Positions 19,416 through 29,900 of a stretch of 53,420 bases of DNA are shown piece after piece. The DNA is from Streptococcus gallolyticus (lineage in GTDB: Bacteria > Bacillota > Bacilli > Lactobacillales > Streptococcaceae), in NCBI RefSeq assembly GCF_003337175.1, contig NZ_NETH01000011.1, positions 1 through 53,420 on the forward strand, in the 5' to 3' direction. The translations under genes were made by a program, and so were the position numbers. The stretch's first letter is position 1, and each line of letters starts with the position of its first letter. Under the pieces are notes generated by a model. It saw only the letters and a program-made list of their open reading frames with translations. It did not search any database and had not been told where the DNA came from.

Positions 19416-20100
19416 CCAACATTACCCCCACACTACAACCAATTAACGTTGACACTAAAACCGCTAAGGCACTTGATAGAAAAACAGCACAGACTAAAAA
19501 ACTAATAGCCACAGCTGCTAGTACAAGCAATAGTTTTTTAATGCCTTCACTCAACATCGCATCAAATTGAAAGACAAGTAAACCAATAAACATACCAATC
19601 AGAGCAAAATCAAGCCCAAAACTTTCTGGATTGGGGATAATACCTCCTAGGAGTGTCCCTACAATTGTAGATGAAACCCATGCTGCATAACTCAGTAAAT
19701 TATTACCATGCATCCAGCTAGCTATAATTGATTTATTGTGACCATTTTCTCCCAACAAAACACCATAACTTTCATCTGTAATTAGACTAGCTATCCCAAT
19801 GTTATTGAGGAAGCTTGTTTTGGTAAAAATAGTTGTTGCATGTAAACTCATCAACATATTACGCAAATTAACTAAAAAAACGGTCAACGTTACTGAAGCC
19901 AAATCAGCATGAGCAAGCAACATGGCACACATGGCAAATTGAGCTGAACCACCATAGACCAAAAGACTCATTAAGCCAACTTCTAAAGCTGATAAACCTG
20001 AAGCAAACGCCACAATTCCAAAAGCTACTCCAATCGAAATATAACCCAAAGCCGTTGGAAGTGCAGCTTGAAGCCCCACTTTAAACCCTTTTTCCTGCAT
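19405..20100 (-). CDS. azlC: Branched-chain amino acid exporter AzlC
   Basis: A 231-residue inner-membrane protein of the LIV-E family with about six helices. Family motifs visible are FGIVAFASGLSALEVGLMSL (about 26-45), GSAQFA, and NLRNMLMSL near 88. It forms the exporter with AzlD immediately downstream. AAGGAG precedes the ATG. The predicted leader (about 74 nt) carries a small hairpin at 20125-20150. Confidence 0.88.
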   Translation of the reverse strand: MQEKGFKVGLQAALPTALGYISIGVAFGIVAFASGLSALEVGLMSLLVYGGSAQFAMCAMLLAHADLASVTLTVFLVNLRNMLMSLHATTIFTKTSFLNNIGIASLITDESYGVLLGENGHNKSIIASWMHGNNLLSYAAWVSSTIVGTLLGGIIPNPESFGLDFALIGMFIGLLVFQFDAMLSEGIKKLLLVLAAVAISFLVCAVFLSSALAVLVSTLIGCSVGVMLDER

Positions 20101-20124
20101 ACAAACTCCTTAAATATTCAATAA

Positions 20125-20150
20125 GCAGAGAACCCATATAAAGTCTCTGC
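20125..20150 (-). other. Hairpin in the azlC leader
   Basis: GCAGAGA and TCTCTGC pair around a 12-base loop, 25 bases upstream of the azlC start and with no T-run. A TGCTATAAT promoter (-10 at 20180-20185) lies upstream, so the hairpin should be transcribed. Its function is unknown, and it is too small for a T-box. Confidence 0.4.
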
Positions 20151-20191
20151 AGCTACTCATTGTTCAAATAATTTTTCCTATTATAGCACAT

Positions 20192-20227
20192 AAAAAGACT
20201 CCTGAAAATAAATTTTCAAGAGTTTTT
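20192..20227 (-). terminator. Terminator of tsaD
   Basis: On the minus strand ACTCTTGAAAA-TTTA-TTTTCAGGAGT is followed by CTTTTT. The azlC -10 box begins a few bases past the T-run. Confidence 0.8.
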
Positions 20228-20244
20228 CTATTATCTTCATCTTC

Positions 20245-21255
20245 CTAATCCAGACTATCAAAAGCCAAACTTGGTTTAGCGTTTAAGTCTAAATCAGCAA
20301 ATTGCCCTTTATCGTATTCAATCGCTGCTGCTAGCGAAATCATGCCAGCATTATCGCCACAAAGACGTAATGGCGGAATAATAACTTCTGCTTCTGTAAT
20401 TTCAGCTGCCAAACGTTCACGCAAGCCTTGATTAGCAGCCACACCACCAGCTACAACGAGTGTTTTGACAGGATATTTTGCCAAAGCTTTTTTTGTTTTC
20501 GCCATCAAAACATCCAAAACGGCAGCTTGAAATGATGCTGATAAATCTTCTTTTGAGAGTGTTTCACCCTTTTGCGTAGCATTATGGTGCAAATTAATAA
20601 AAGCTGATTTCAAACCTGAAAATGAAAATTCGAGGTTATCTTCTTTAATCATGGCACGCGGAAAATCATAAATATCCTTTCCTAGATGTGCCAATTGGTC
20701 AATTTCACGTCCAGCAGGATAAGTCAACCCCATGACACGACCAACCTTGTCATATGCCTCACCAACAGCGTCATCACGCGTTTCACCGACAATTTTATAA
20801 TCGCCAGGTTCAGACACATAAACCAATTCTGTGTGTCCACCAGAAACCAATAATGCCATTAATGGATAGGTTAATTCTTTGACTTGACGAGCTGCCATCA
20901 AGTGCCCAGACATATGATTAACAGGAATCAATGGCAAATGGTTTGCCCAAGCAAAAGCTTTAGCAGCAGCCATCCCCACTAAAAGCGCTCCAACCAAGCC
21001 AGGACCGTAAGTTACAGCAACCGCATCAAGGTCACTCACTTCAATTCCTGCCACATCCAAAGCATCTTTGAAACACGTTGTAATCACTTCAACATGGTGA
21101 CGACTAGCAACCTCTGGCACCACGCCACCAAAACGCTTGTGACTTTCAATTTGGCTAGCAATAATATTGCTCAAAATCTCGCTTTCATTTTTTAAAATGG
21201 CAACACTTGTTTCATCACAAGAGCTCTCCACAGCTAAAATATATCTATCTTTCAT
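20245..21255 (-). CDS. tsaD: tRNA N6-threonylcarbamoyladenosine transferase TsaD
   Basis: A 336-residue Kae1/TsaD protein. It carries out the last step of t6A synthesis at A37 of ANN-decoding tRNAs, with TsaB. The metal ligands His114 and His118 lie in NHMSGH, the ATPase-fold phosphate loops in SGGHTEL and [12 protein letters not shown], and the third metal ligand in LCGDNAGMI. Its length is normal for bacteria. It is the last gene of the tsaB-rimI-tsaD operon and is essential in most bacteria. Confidence 0.95.
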   Translation of the reverse strand: MKDRYILAVESSCDETSVAILKNESEILSNIIASQIESHKRFGGVVPEVASRHHVEVITTCFKDALDVAGIEVSDLDAVAVTYGPGLVGALLVGMAAAKAFAWANHLPLIPVNHMSGHLMAARQVKELTYPLMALLVSGGHTELVYVSEPGDYKIVGETRDDAVGEAYDKVGRVMGLTYPAGREIDQLAHLGKDIYDFPRAMIKEDNLEFSFSGLKSAFINLHHNATQKGETLSKEDLSASFQAAVLDVLMAKTKKALAKYPVKTLVVAGGVAANQGLRERLAAEITEAEVIIPPLRLCGDNAGMISLAAAIEYDKGQFADLDLNAKPSLAFDSLD

Positions 21256-21264
21256 TTATCTTTT

Positions 21265-21687
21265 TTACCTCTCATTACCTTCACGCTTCATGATAATCGC
21301 GTCCTCAATTGGATTATGGTAATATCGCTTACGCTCACCAATCACCTTAAATCCAAATTTTTGGTACAAAGCTTGCGCAGAAGTATTTGATGCTCTCACT
21401 TCCAAGAAAATTGGAAAGTCCATCTGGTCTAAATTGGTCAGTAACTGACTGCCTAAACCACAACCTTGATAAGCTTTCTTAACCGCAATATTTGTGATTT
21501 CTAATTCGCCAACAAGTTGCTGAATTGCCAGAAAACCAACCATTTCCTTGTCTTGTTCCACAAAAAAATAATCTACACTATCCTGCTGCATATCTGCTAA
21601 AATTTGCTTTTTTGTCCATGGTGACACTTCATAGACATCAGACAAGGTAGCATAAACAGCAGTCACTTTTTCTGATAAATCTTTCAT
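21265..21687 (-). CDS. rimI: Ribosomal protein S18-alanine N-acetyltransferase family
   Basis: A 140-residue GNAT acetyltransferase. The acetyl-CoA loop is QGCGLG (about 76-81) after ITNIAVKKAY, and the motif ALYQKFGFKVIGERKRYY near the C-terminus is typical of RimI. It sits between tsaB and tsaD, the usual RimI place. I start at MKDLSEK (21687), right after the tsaB stop. An alternative ATG at 21705 would add six residues and overlap tsaB. Neither has a strong ribosome-binding site. Confidence 0.82.
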   Translation of the reverse strand: MKDLSEKVTAVYATLSDVYEVSPWTKKQILADMQQDSVDYFFVEQDKEMVGFLAIQQLVGELEITNIAVKKAYQGCGLGSQLLTNLDQMDFPIFLEVRASNTSAQALYQKFGFKVIGERKRYYHNPIEDAIIMKREGNER

Positions 21688-21688
21688 G

Positions 21689-22381
21689 TTAGATACGTTT
21701 GACATAATCTGCAGTTGAATCTTCTTTATGCGTTTTAAGCCAGTTTTCCTCTGCTTCCACACGTTTGAGATAATTTGGTACAAAACTGTCAATATCAGCT
21801 GGTTCAAGACTTTGACCATATTTTCCAATAGCATAAGCTGAGGGCAAAACAGGTAAAATAACAGCTTGTGGTAGAGCTTCTTCAATCTGGTTGCGGAAAT
21901 TAGCCACTTCACCAACAAACATAACCTTAGCTTCAGCCTTAACGGCTTCTAAAACAGCTGTAAAACTCATGTGTTGGTCTGCTTTAACAGACTGACCATT
22001 TTGATAAAAACCAGCATAAACATTATGACGACGGGCATCCATAATCGGAACGACCAAGCCATCAAAATCAGCTGCCGCAGCAAGTGCATACAGACTTGAC
22101 ACCCCTACTAACTCAATATTTAACGTATATGCCAACGTTTTAGCTGTCGCAACCGCCACGCGCAAACCAGTATAAGACCCTGGACCTTGCGCTACAACAA
22201 TTCTATCTAAATCACTTGGTTGCAAATCCACAGATGCCATCAAAAAATCAATCGCGGGCATTAATGTTATACTGTGATTTTTTTTAATATTGACCGTTAC
22301 ATCAGCTAACAAATTCTTGCCATCTAAAATGGCAACAGACAAAGCCTTACTGGAAGTATCAAAGGCTAAAACTTTCATCAT
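21689..22381 (-). CDS. tsaB: tRNA threonylcarbamoyladenosine synthesis protein TsaB
   Basis: A 230-residue ASKHA-fold protein, the inactive relative and partner of TsaD in the t6A complex. The N-terminus VLAFDTSSKALSVAI and the motif QGPGSYTGLRVAVATAKTLA (about 65-84) are diagnostic. The protein lacks the metal-binding histidines of TsaD. It is the first gene of its operon, and starts at one of two adjacent Met codons. It is divergent from rpoY-rnjA. Confidence 0.92.
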   Translation of the reverse strand: MMKVLAFDTSSKALSVAILDGKNLLADVTVNIKKNHSITLMPAIDFLMASVDLQPSDLDRIVVAQGPGSYTGLRVAVATAKTLAYTLNIELVGVSSLYALAAAADFDGLVVPIMDARRHNVYAGFYQNGQSVKADQHMSFTAVLEAVKAEAKVMFVGEVANFRNQIEEALPQAVILPVLPSAYAIGKYGQSLEPADIDSFVPNYLKRVEAEENWLKTHKEDSTADYVKRI

Positions 22382-22395
22382 TTAAATTCCCTCAC

Positions 22396-22425
22396 TTGAT
22401 TCTACCTCCTATTTTATGATATAAT
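22396..22425 (+). promoter_or_regulatory. Promoter of rpoY-rnjA
   Basis: TTGATT (22396-22401), an 18-bp spacer and TATAAT (22420-22425). Transcription would start near 22432, giving a leader of about 130 nt. Confidence 0.6.
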
Positions 22426-22483
22426 TTTAATAATTGCAACGAATCAAGGTTAAATCAATTACTCGTAAAAATGTCATAGCTAA

Positions 22484-22519
22484 TTGTCAAGGGGCATAAA
22501 GCCATTTGACAGATTTTTT
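22484..22519 (+). terminator. Terminator-like hairpin in the rpoY leader
   Basis: TTGTCAA (22484-22490) and TTGACAG (22506-22512), extended inward by GGC/GCC, are followed by ATTTTTT. It lies between the predicted promoter and the rpoY start, so it may be an attenuator. Confidence 0.5.
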
Positions 22520-22560
22520 GTAGTTTGATTAGCCACAGATATAAAGAAAGAAGGAAAACC

Positions 22561-22791
22561 ATGATTTATAAAGTTTTTTATCAAGAAACCAAGGAACGTT
22601 CCCCTCAACGTGAAAAAACTAAGGTACTCTACTTAGACATTGATGCCACAACTGAACTCGAAGGACGCATCAAAACACGCAAACTCGTTGAAGAAAAAAC
22701 ACCTTACAACGTTGAATTTATTGAGCTTCTATCAGATAAACACCTAGCTTACGAAAAAGAAACAGGTGTCTTTCAATTAACGGAGTTATAA
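22561..22791 (+). CDS. rpoY: RNA polymerase epsilon subunit
   Basis: A 76-residue protein (MIYKVFYQ...) of the Firmicute-specific RpoY family, formerly DUF1447. It binds RNA polymerase near the beta' jaw. The ATG at 22561 has AAAGAAGGAAA upstream; the frame continues 36 bases further with an unlikely start. The neighbour one base downstream is rnjA, the conserved Gram-positive pairing, and the two are certainly co-transcribed. Confidence 0.93.
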   Translation: MIYKVFYQETKERSPQREKTKVLYLDIDATTELEGRIKTRKLVEEKTPYNVEFIELLSDKHLAYEKETGVFQLTEL

Positions 22792-22792
22792 C

Positions 22793-24475
22793 ATGTCACA
22801 AATCAATTTAAAACCCGAAGAAGTTGGGGTCTACGCAATTGGTGGTCTCGGAGAAATTGGAAAAAATACTTACGGTATTGAGTACAAGGATGAAATTATC
22901 ATCGTTGATGCTGGTATCAAATTTCCTGAAGATGACCTCTTAGGCATTGATTACGTCATTCCAGACTATTCTTATATCGTTGAAAATAGTGACCGTATCA
23001 AAGGGCTCGTTATTACCCACGGTCATGAGGATCACATTGGTGGCATCCCATTTCTCTTAAAACAAGCTAATATCCCAATCTACGCTGGACCATTGGCTCT
23101 TGCACTTATCAAGGGAAAGTTAGAAGAACATGGACTTCTCCGCAGTGCAAGACTCTACGAAATCAATGCTAATACAGAATTAACATTTAAAAACCTTAGC
23201 GTTACCTTCTTCCGCACAACCCACTCAATTCCAGAACCTCTTGGAATCGTTATCCACACACCACAAGGTAACATTGTCTGCACAGGGGACTTCAAATTTG
23301 ACTGGACACCGGTTGGGGAACCAGCAGATATCCACCGCATGGCTGCCCTTGGTGAAGATGGCGTTCTCTGTTTATTATCAGACTCAACCAACGCTGAAAT
23401 TCCAACCTTTACAAATTCAGAAAAAGTCGTTGGACAGTCTATCATGAAGATTATTGAAGGCATTCATGGACGTATTATTTTCGCGTCATTTGCTTCAAAT
23501 ATCTTCCGTCTCCAACAAGCTGCCGAAGCTGCCGTTAAAACAGGACGTAAAATCGTTGTTTTCGGACGTTCTATGGAAAAAGCCATTGTCAACGGTATCG
23601 AACTTGGTTATATCAAAGTCCCCAAAGGAACATTTATCGAACCAAGTGAACTCAAAGACTATCATGCTAGTGAAATCTTAATCATGTGTACAGGTAGTCA
23701 AGGAGAATCAATGGCTGCACTAGCACGTATTGCCAATGGTACACACCGCCAAGTCACACTACAACCTGGTGACACCGTTATCTTCTCATCTAGCCCAATT
23801 CCCGGTAACACAACAAGTGTTAATAAACTAATTAATACGATTCAAGAAGCTGGTGTCGAAGTTATCCACGGTAAAGTCAATAATATCCACACATCTGGTC
23901 ACGGTGGTCAACAAGAGCAAAAACTCATGCTCCGCTTGATGAAACCAAAATACTTCATGCCAGTTCATGGTGAATACCGTATGTTGAAGATTCATGCTGG
24001 CTTAGCAATGGACACAGGTGTCCCTAAAGATAACACCTTTATCATGGAAAACGGCGATGTCCTAGCTCTTACGGCAAACTCTGCTCGCCGTGCTGGACAC
24101 TTCAATGCTCAAGACATTTATGTTGATGGCAATGGTATTGGCGATATTGGCACTGCCGTACTTCGGGATCGTCATGATTTATCAAAAGATGGTGTTGTTC
24201 TTGCCGTTGCAACGGTTAATTTTGATACGCAAATGATTTTAGCAGGCCCTGATATTCTCAGCCGTGGATTTATCTACATGCGCGAATCAGGCGACCTCAT
24301 CCGTGAAAGTCAACGTGTTCTTTTCAACGCGATTCGTATTGCCTTGAAAAACAAGGACGCAAGCATTCAATCTGTTAACGGTGCTATCGTTAACGCACTT
24401 CGTCCATTCTTGTACGAAAAAACAGAACGTGAACCAATCATTATCCCAATGATTCTCACACCAGATGAAAAATAG
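22793..24475 (+). CDS. rnjA: Ribonuclease J1
   Basis: A 560-residue metallo-beta-lactamase/beta-CASP ribonuclease with 5'-3' exo- and endonuclease activity, central to mRNA decay in Firmicutes. The metal motif HGHEDH contains His76, His78, Asp80 and His81, and DSTNAE lies near 198. The beta-CASP domain (about 220-350) is followed by the SGHGGQQEQ and PVHGEYRML motifs and a C-terminal domain. It has full length and no defects. Confidence 0.96.
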   Translation: MSQINLKPEEVGVYAIGGLGEIGKNTYGIEYKDEIIIVDAGIKFPEDDLLGIDYVIPDYSYIVENSDRIKGLVITHGHEDHIGGIPFLLKQANIPIYAGPLALALIKGKLEEHGLLRSARLYEINANTELTFKNLSVTFFRTTHSIPEPLGIVIHTPQGNIVCTGDFKFDWTPVGEPADIHRMAALGEDGVLCLLSDSTNAEIPTFTNSEKVVGQSIMKIIEGIHGRIIFASFASNIFRLQQAAEAAVKTGRKIVVFGRSMEKAIVNGIELGYIKVPKGTFIEPSELKDYHASEILIMCTGSQGESMAALARIANGTHRQVTLQPGDTVIFSSSPIPGNTTSVNKLINTIQEAGVEVIHGKVNNIHTSGHGGQQEQKLMLRLMKPKYFMPVHGEYRMLKIHAGLAMDTGVPKDNTFIMENGDVLALTANSARRAGHFNAQDIYVDGNGIGDIGTAVLRDRHDLSKDGVVLAVATVNFDTQMILAGPDILSRGFIYMRESGDLIRESQRVLFNAIRIALKNKDASIQSVNGAIVNALRPFLYEKTEREPIIIPMILTPDEK

Positions 24476-24479
24476 AATT

Positions 24480-24512
24480 AACGAAGCTGAGACAAAAGTG
24501 CTCAGCTTCGTT
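24480..24512 (+). terminator. GACAAAAGT-loop terminator of rnjA
   Basis: AACGAAGCTGAG and CTCAGCTTCGTT flank ACAAAAGTG. It is the most perfect member of this hairpin family in the window. Confidence 0.8.
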
Positions 24513-24672
24513 GTTTACGAAATTCGGGAACAAACCATTTTAGGTCAGCAGCTGAAAACTAAGACTAGCTAAAAAATCAAATCTCTTTGAAATTACCGAT
24601 TTGCTTTTAAATTTTTAAATTCATGAATAAAGTCACATTTTCCCTTTTTCCACAACTTATCCACAAAAATAA

Positions 24673-24701
24673 AGCAGCTTGATTTTTCAAGCTGATTTTT
24701 C
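24673..24701. terminator. Hairpin terminator between rnjA and the CHAP remnant
   Basis: CAGCTTGA and TCAAGCTG flank TTTT, with T-rich tracts on both strands. Confidence 0.65.
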
Positions 24702-24718
24702 TATGTTTTAAATTAATA

Positions 24719-25337
24719 TCAATAAGTCGTTGGATAAAAGTAGCTAACTGTACCTGCTGTTTGGCTATCTGTTGGGGCAAACCAGCCACGGTAATTATCA
24801 ATCCATTGTTTATAACCGTAGTTTAATTCAAGCACTTGAATTTCACCGCTGGTACTAACAACTGTTACATACGCTACATGTCCGTAACTGTCAGGGTTAG
24901 TCCAACAAATAATCGCTCTAACCTCCGCTTGTGTTCCGACAGTATACCCTTGCAGGGCAGCATTAGCAGCCAAGTCACCAACATTTCACCACCAGTTACT
25001 TACCCATGCCGCTGACTCTTTAACTCCCCATGTGCATTGACCAACTGGATTAGTATCATCACTATTTGTGCTGGTCTCTGTTGCTACTTCTTTAGGTGAC
25101 TTGTTTCTACCGAAACTTGGTCTGGTACTTGAAGTGTCTGACCAGGGACAATCGTATCATCAATTACCATGCCATTCAAAGCAGTCAAATCATAAACAGC
25201 CATACCGTACAATTGCGATAGACTATCTCCACTTTATAGTGTATAAGTGTCAGCATCTGCATTTACTTGTGAAAATAGCAGAGCTCCTGAAACTATTCTG
25301 TTTCTAAAGCTAATGGTGTTTTTCGATTCATAAACAT
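24719..25337 (-). pseudogene. Broken secreted LysM/CHAP cell-wall hydrolase
   Basis: Starting at MFMNRKTPLAL (25337), the frame breaks within the signal peptide (stop after LETE). An adjacent frame then reads FSQVNADADTYTL*SGDSLSQLYGM, a LysM domain with a stop, then a stop after SHLKK, and NPVGQCTWGVKESAAWVSNWW*NVGD, the catalytic-cysteine region of a CHAP amidase with another stop. The last 84 codons (24719-24973) are intact and contain SYGHVAYV, the catalytic-His motif. At least four lesions show that the gene is dead. Confidence 0.85.
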
Positions 25338-25490
25338 CCGTCTCCCAATTTTTGATTACCATTAGCATATCAAGGAATTGTTACAATCGTATAAAACCAT
25401 ATTAGCGCTATATTTCAATTTACCACATCTAAACTATGACCATAAAGACGCCATTGTCCACAAACCTAAAGACTACCTTGAACCAAGCAC

Positions 25491-25515
25491 AAAACTCGCC
25501 ATAACAGCGAGTTTT
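25491..25515. terminator. Terminator of gltD
   Basis: AAAACTCGC and GCGAGTTTT flank CATAACA, just past the gltD stop. Confidence 0.75.
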
Positions 25516-25522
25516 CTTAGTT

Positions 25523-26962
25523 TTATTGTGCAACCATGATACGAAGACCTTGGTCGATTTTTTCTGCAGCTTTGCGTCCTTCACGAATGCCCCAAATCAC
25601 AAGACTTGGACCACGACGGGCATCACCAGCAACAAAGACACGGTCATTATTGGTTGAATAGTCATCATAGACACTTTGAACACCAAATTGTTCAAATAAT
25701 GATTTTTCAGCACCTGTGAATCCCATTGCCAGTAAAACAAGGTCTGCTTTGATGATTTCTTCAGTTCCTTCAATTGGTTTGAAACCAGAACCAACTTTGA
25801 CAGTCTTAGCTGCAATGACTTGACCACGGTCAGCACCGATAAATTCAGTTGTTGATGTGGCATAGGTTGTCAATTCTGTATCTTGCACGAAATCGGCTTC
25901 TTCTTGCCCATAGCCGACGCGTTTAATCAGTGGATACTGTGGCCATGGATTGCTTGGTAAACGTTTTTCTGGCGGTTCTGGAGTGATTTCAAGTTGCCTA
26001 ACGCTTGCTGCACCCAAACGAACAGCCGTACCGATACAGTCATTACCTGTATCACCGCCACCAATGACAAGCACATGTTTGCCTTCAAGCGTTGGACCAA
26101 GTTTTTTATTATCAGAAGCAAGGACATTTTTAGTCGTTTCAGTTAAGAAATCAACTGCAAAACGCACACCAGACAGATGACGACCTGGGACCTCCAAATC
26201 ACGTGGAACACTTGCACCAGTTGCAAGAACAACACGGTCATATTGTTTCAACAATTCATCCGCTGTTAGATCGCGTCCCACTTCCGTATTAGCAACAAAA
26301 TTAATCCCAAGTTTTTCCATCAAATCAATACGACGTTGAACAATTTCCTTATCCAATTTCATATTTGGAATACCGTACATCAATAGTCCACCAAAGCGAT
26401 CACTACGTTCATAGACAGTTACGGTATGGCCTAGTTTATTAAGGCGCCAAGCCGTTGAAAGCCCTGCAGGTCCAGAACCAATAACCGCAACTTTAAATCC
26501 TGTACGATAGGCTGGACGACCTGACTCCTCTACCCAACCATTTTCAAAGGCTGTATCGATGATAAAGCGTTCATTATCATGGATAGTGACACCAGAGCCA
26601 TTGAGACCTTCTGTACAACCTTTTTCACACGGCGCTGGACAAACACGTCCAGTCATTTCTGGGAGGGGATTTGTCCGTGAAAGACGCTCAAAAGCCCGTT
26701 TGTAATCGCCTTTATAAAGCAAATCATTCCATTCAGGAATCAGGTTGTCATTTGGACAACCTGAAACCGCACGTCCACCACCGTAGAATTGTCCAGAATG
26801 ACAGAAAGGAATCCCACAAGCCATACAACGTGCGGCTTGTTCTTGACGCTCCTCTTCTGACAATGGCATTTGTAATTCTTCGAAGTCCAAGATGCGTTCA
26901 GCAACAGGACGATACGGATTATCTTTACGTTCATATTTCAAAAATCCAAATGGATTAGCCAT
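25523..26962 (-). CDS. gltD: Glutamate synthase small subunit
   Basis: A 479-residue NADPH-dependent beta subunit of GOGAT. The N-terminal [4Fe-4S] region has CMACGIPFC and CPAPCEKGC. The FAD fold begins GSGPAGLSTAW (about 162), and the NADPH fold contains GGGDTGNDC (about 293). A C-terminal GDARRGPSLVIWGIREGR closes the FAD site. It passes electrons from NADPH to GltB. It starts one base after the gltB stop, in the same operon. Confidence 0.95.
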   Translation of the reverse strand: MANPFGFLKYERKDNPYRPVAERILDFEELQMPLSEEERQEQAARCMACGIPFCHSGQFYGGGRAVSGCPNDNLIPEWNDLLYKGDYKRAFERLSRTNPLPEMTGRVCPAPCEKGCTEGLNGSGVTIHDNERFIIDTAFENGWVEESGRPAYRTGFKVAVIGSGPAGLSTAWRLNKLGHTVTVYERSDRFGGLLMYGIPNMKLDKEIVQRRIDLMEKLGINFVANTEVGRDLTADELLKQYDRVVLATGASVPRDLEVPGRHLSGVRFAVDFLTETTKNVLASDNKKLGPTLEGKHVLVIGGGDTGNDCIGTAVRLGAASVRQLEITPEPPEKRLPSNPWPQYPLIKRVGYGQEEADFVQDTELTTYATSTTEFIGADRGQVIAAKTVKVGSGFKPIEGTEEIIKADLVLLAMGFTGAEKSLFEQFGVQSVYDDYSTNNDRVFVAGDARRGPSLVIWGIREGRKAAEKIDQGLRIMVAQ

Positions 26963-26963
26963 T

Positions 26964-29900
26964 TTATTTACCTCCTGTTACCTGTGCGAGAAGTTCTTCT
27001 TTCTTAGCAGCAGTTTCTGCACCACCTGTGGCAATTTCGAAGGTACGCAATTCAAGTTCATCACCTTCTAAGCCAGTATTAGCAAGTGCGTATTCAATAG
27101 TGTTAATGTCATGGAATTCAGTTGGATAAACTTTAATGAATTTATCAACTTCTTGTGCCCAGTTGTCAAGCAAGCGTTTTGCTTTAGCGCTACCTGTGTA
27201 TTCATAGTGTTTTTGAATCATATCAACCAAGACATCATCCCCACGAGTTTCACCGACTTTGTAAAGGTCAACCATTTCTTGGTTAACTTTTTCGGCAAAA
27301 TCACCGTCCACATCATAAACATAGGCAACACCACCACTCATACCAGCAGCGAAGTTACGTCCTGTTGTTCCAAGGATAACAGCAACACCACCTGTCATAT
27401 ATTCACAACCGTGTGCTCCGACACCTTCAACAACAACTTTAGCACCAGAATTACGAACACAGAAACGTTCACCTGCGCGACCAGCGAAATAAGCTTCACC
27501 CTTAACCGCACCAAAGAGAGCAACGTTACCAACGATTGGTGAATTTTCAACATCATAGGCAGCATCATGCGGCGGCTTAACAATCAAACGTCCACCTGAC
27601 ATTGATTTGGCAATATAGTCATTTGCTTCACCAACTAGTGTTAATTCCATACCTTGTGTGATAAAGCTTGCAAATGATTGACCAGCAATACCAGTATAGT
27701 CATATTTAATCAAACCTGGTTCAACAGTATCATTTCCATAACGTTCAGCCATCCAACCTGCCATTCGAGCACCGACTGCACGTTGAACATTGTTAATTGA
27801 TTCTTTAACCGTCACGCTTATACCATTATCAACAGCAGCTTTGGCAAATCCGTCCAATTCTTTCCATTGACGTGCCTGCGCAAATGGATCTTCTGTCTTG
27901 CGGTCAATTGGATAAGCTGTACCAAGCATACGTGAAAAATCAAGCGTTTTTGCTTTACCTTTTGGAATGAATTTCGCTTTCAAGATTTCTGAATGACCAA
28001 CCATTTCGTCAACAGAACGGAAACCAAGTTCAGCCATATACTCACGTAATTCTTCTGCCATAAACATCATCATGTTCATCACATGTTCAGGTTTACCAGC
28101 AAAATGTTTCCGAAGATCTGGATTTTGAGTTGCTACACCAACAGGACAAGTATTCAATGAGCAAACACGCATCATCACACAGCCAATAGAAATCAAGGCT
28201 AGACTTGCAAATGAATATTCTTCCGCTCCAAGAAGAGTGGCAATGGCAAGGTCACGACCAGTCATTAATTTACCATCAGTTTCAAGGGTCATACGTTGAC
28301 GGAGGCGGTTAAGTGACAATGTTTGGTGTGCCTCAGCCAAGCCCATTTCCCATGGAAGCCCAGCATCACGGACAGAGTTCCGTGGAGAAGCTCCTGTACC
28401 ACCGTCATAACCAGAAATAACAACCTTATCAGCACCAGCCTTGACACAGCCTGTAGCGATTGTCCCAACACCCGTACTTGAAACCAATTTAACATTGATT
28501 TTAGCATAGGGATTAATGGCTTTAAGATCATAAATTAATTGCGCCAAATCTTCAATTGAGTAGATGTCATGGTGAGGTGGTGGTGAAATCAAGCGTACAC
28601 CAGGCGTTGCACCACGAATTTCTGCAACCCAAGGGAAAACTTTTTGACCAGGCAATTGACCACCTTCACCAGGTTTCGCACCTTGTGCTAATTTAATTTG
28701 AAGTTCTTCAGCAGACATGAGGTATTCGGCATTGACACCAAAACGTCCAGAAGCAACTTGTTTGATTTTAGAGTTCAAATGACGTCCGTCTGGTTGCACT
28801 TTGAAACGATTACGATTTTCGCCACCCTCACCAGAGTTTGATTTCGCTCCGATTGCGTTCATGGCTTCAGCAATTGTTTCATGTGCTTCTTTAGAAAGTG
28901 AACCAAAACTCATGGCACCAACTTTGAAGCGTTTAACAATCGTTTCTGCTGGTTCTACCTCAGAGAGGTCAACTTTTGGACGGTCAGATTTAAATTCCCA
29001 AATAGAACGAAGTGTTGTCGGCGTTGATAATGCTTCTTTGTCCAATTCAGCTGTGTATTCTTTAAAGAGTTTGTAGTCCCCTTTACGAACAGCTTGTTGG
29101 AAATTATAAATGGTATGTGGATTGAAAAGGTGATACTCGCCATCTGCTTTAAATTGATAAATACCACCACTTTGGAGATAATCTCCACGACGAGGACCAA
29201 AAGCATCTTCCATACGTTGAAGGTATTCTTTTTCAATTTGGTCAAGTGATAAACCACCGATACGAGTTACTGTACCTGTAAAGTATTTGTTAACAACAGA
29301 GTCAGATAAACCAACGGCTTCAAATAATTGAGCCCCTTTGTAACCAAGGATTGTTGAAATCCCCATACGACTCATAACCTTAACAATACCTTTTTCAGCA
29401 GCTTTACGATATTTTTCAAAAGCAAGCTCGTCTTTGCCATATTCTTTCAATGTCGCATAAGCGCCATAAGGGTGAACCGCAGCCGCACCATAACCAACCA
29501 AGGTTGCAAAATGATGAACTTCAATAGCTTCCGCTGTATCGACAACAATTGAGAATTGGCTTGCTTTTCCTTTGACAACCATGTAGTTATTTAAACCAGA
29601 AACAGCTAACAACATTGGGATAGTTGTTTGATTTTCTTTAACATTACGGTCTGAAAGAATAATAATCTTACTACCATTATCAACGGCTTTTTCAGCAGCT
29701 TTGAAAAGATTTTCTAGCGCACGTTGCAAACGATTATGTGACGGCTCAACCACGTCATAAACTGTAGATAGGGTTGTTGCACAATAACGGTCATCTTTCA
29801 AGTTAGCAATTTTCGCAAAATCTTGACTTGAAAGAACCGGGCTGTCAATTTTTACTTTGACACAGTTATCAGCACCATCGACTTTGAAATTGCCATCACC

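Noticed and set aside
20101..20190. A T-box or amino-acid riboswitch before azlC
   Set aside because: The predicted leader is only about 74 nt with one small hairpin. No T-box sequence, specifier stem or antiterminator was visible.
27111..27542. A 143-codon plus-strand frame rich in Thr, Asn and Phe
   Set aside because: It is antisense to gltB, which is intact and conserved here. The composition reflects gltB codon bias.
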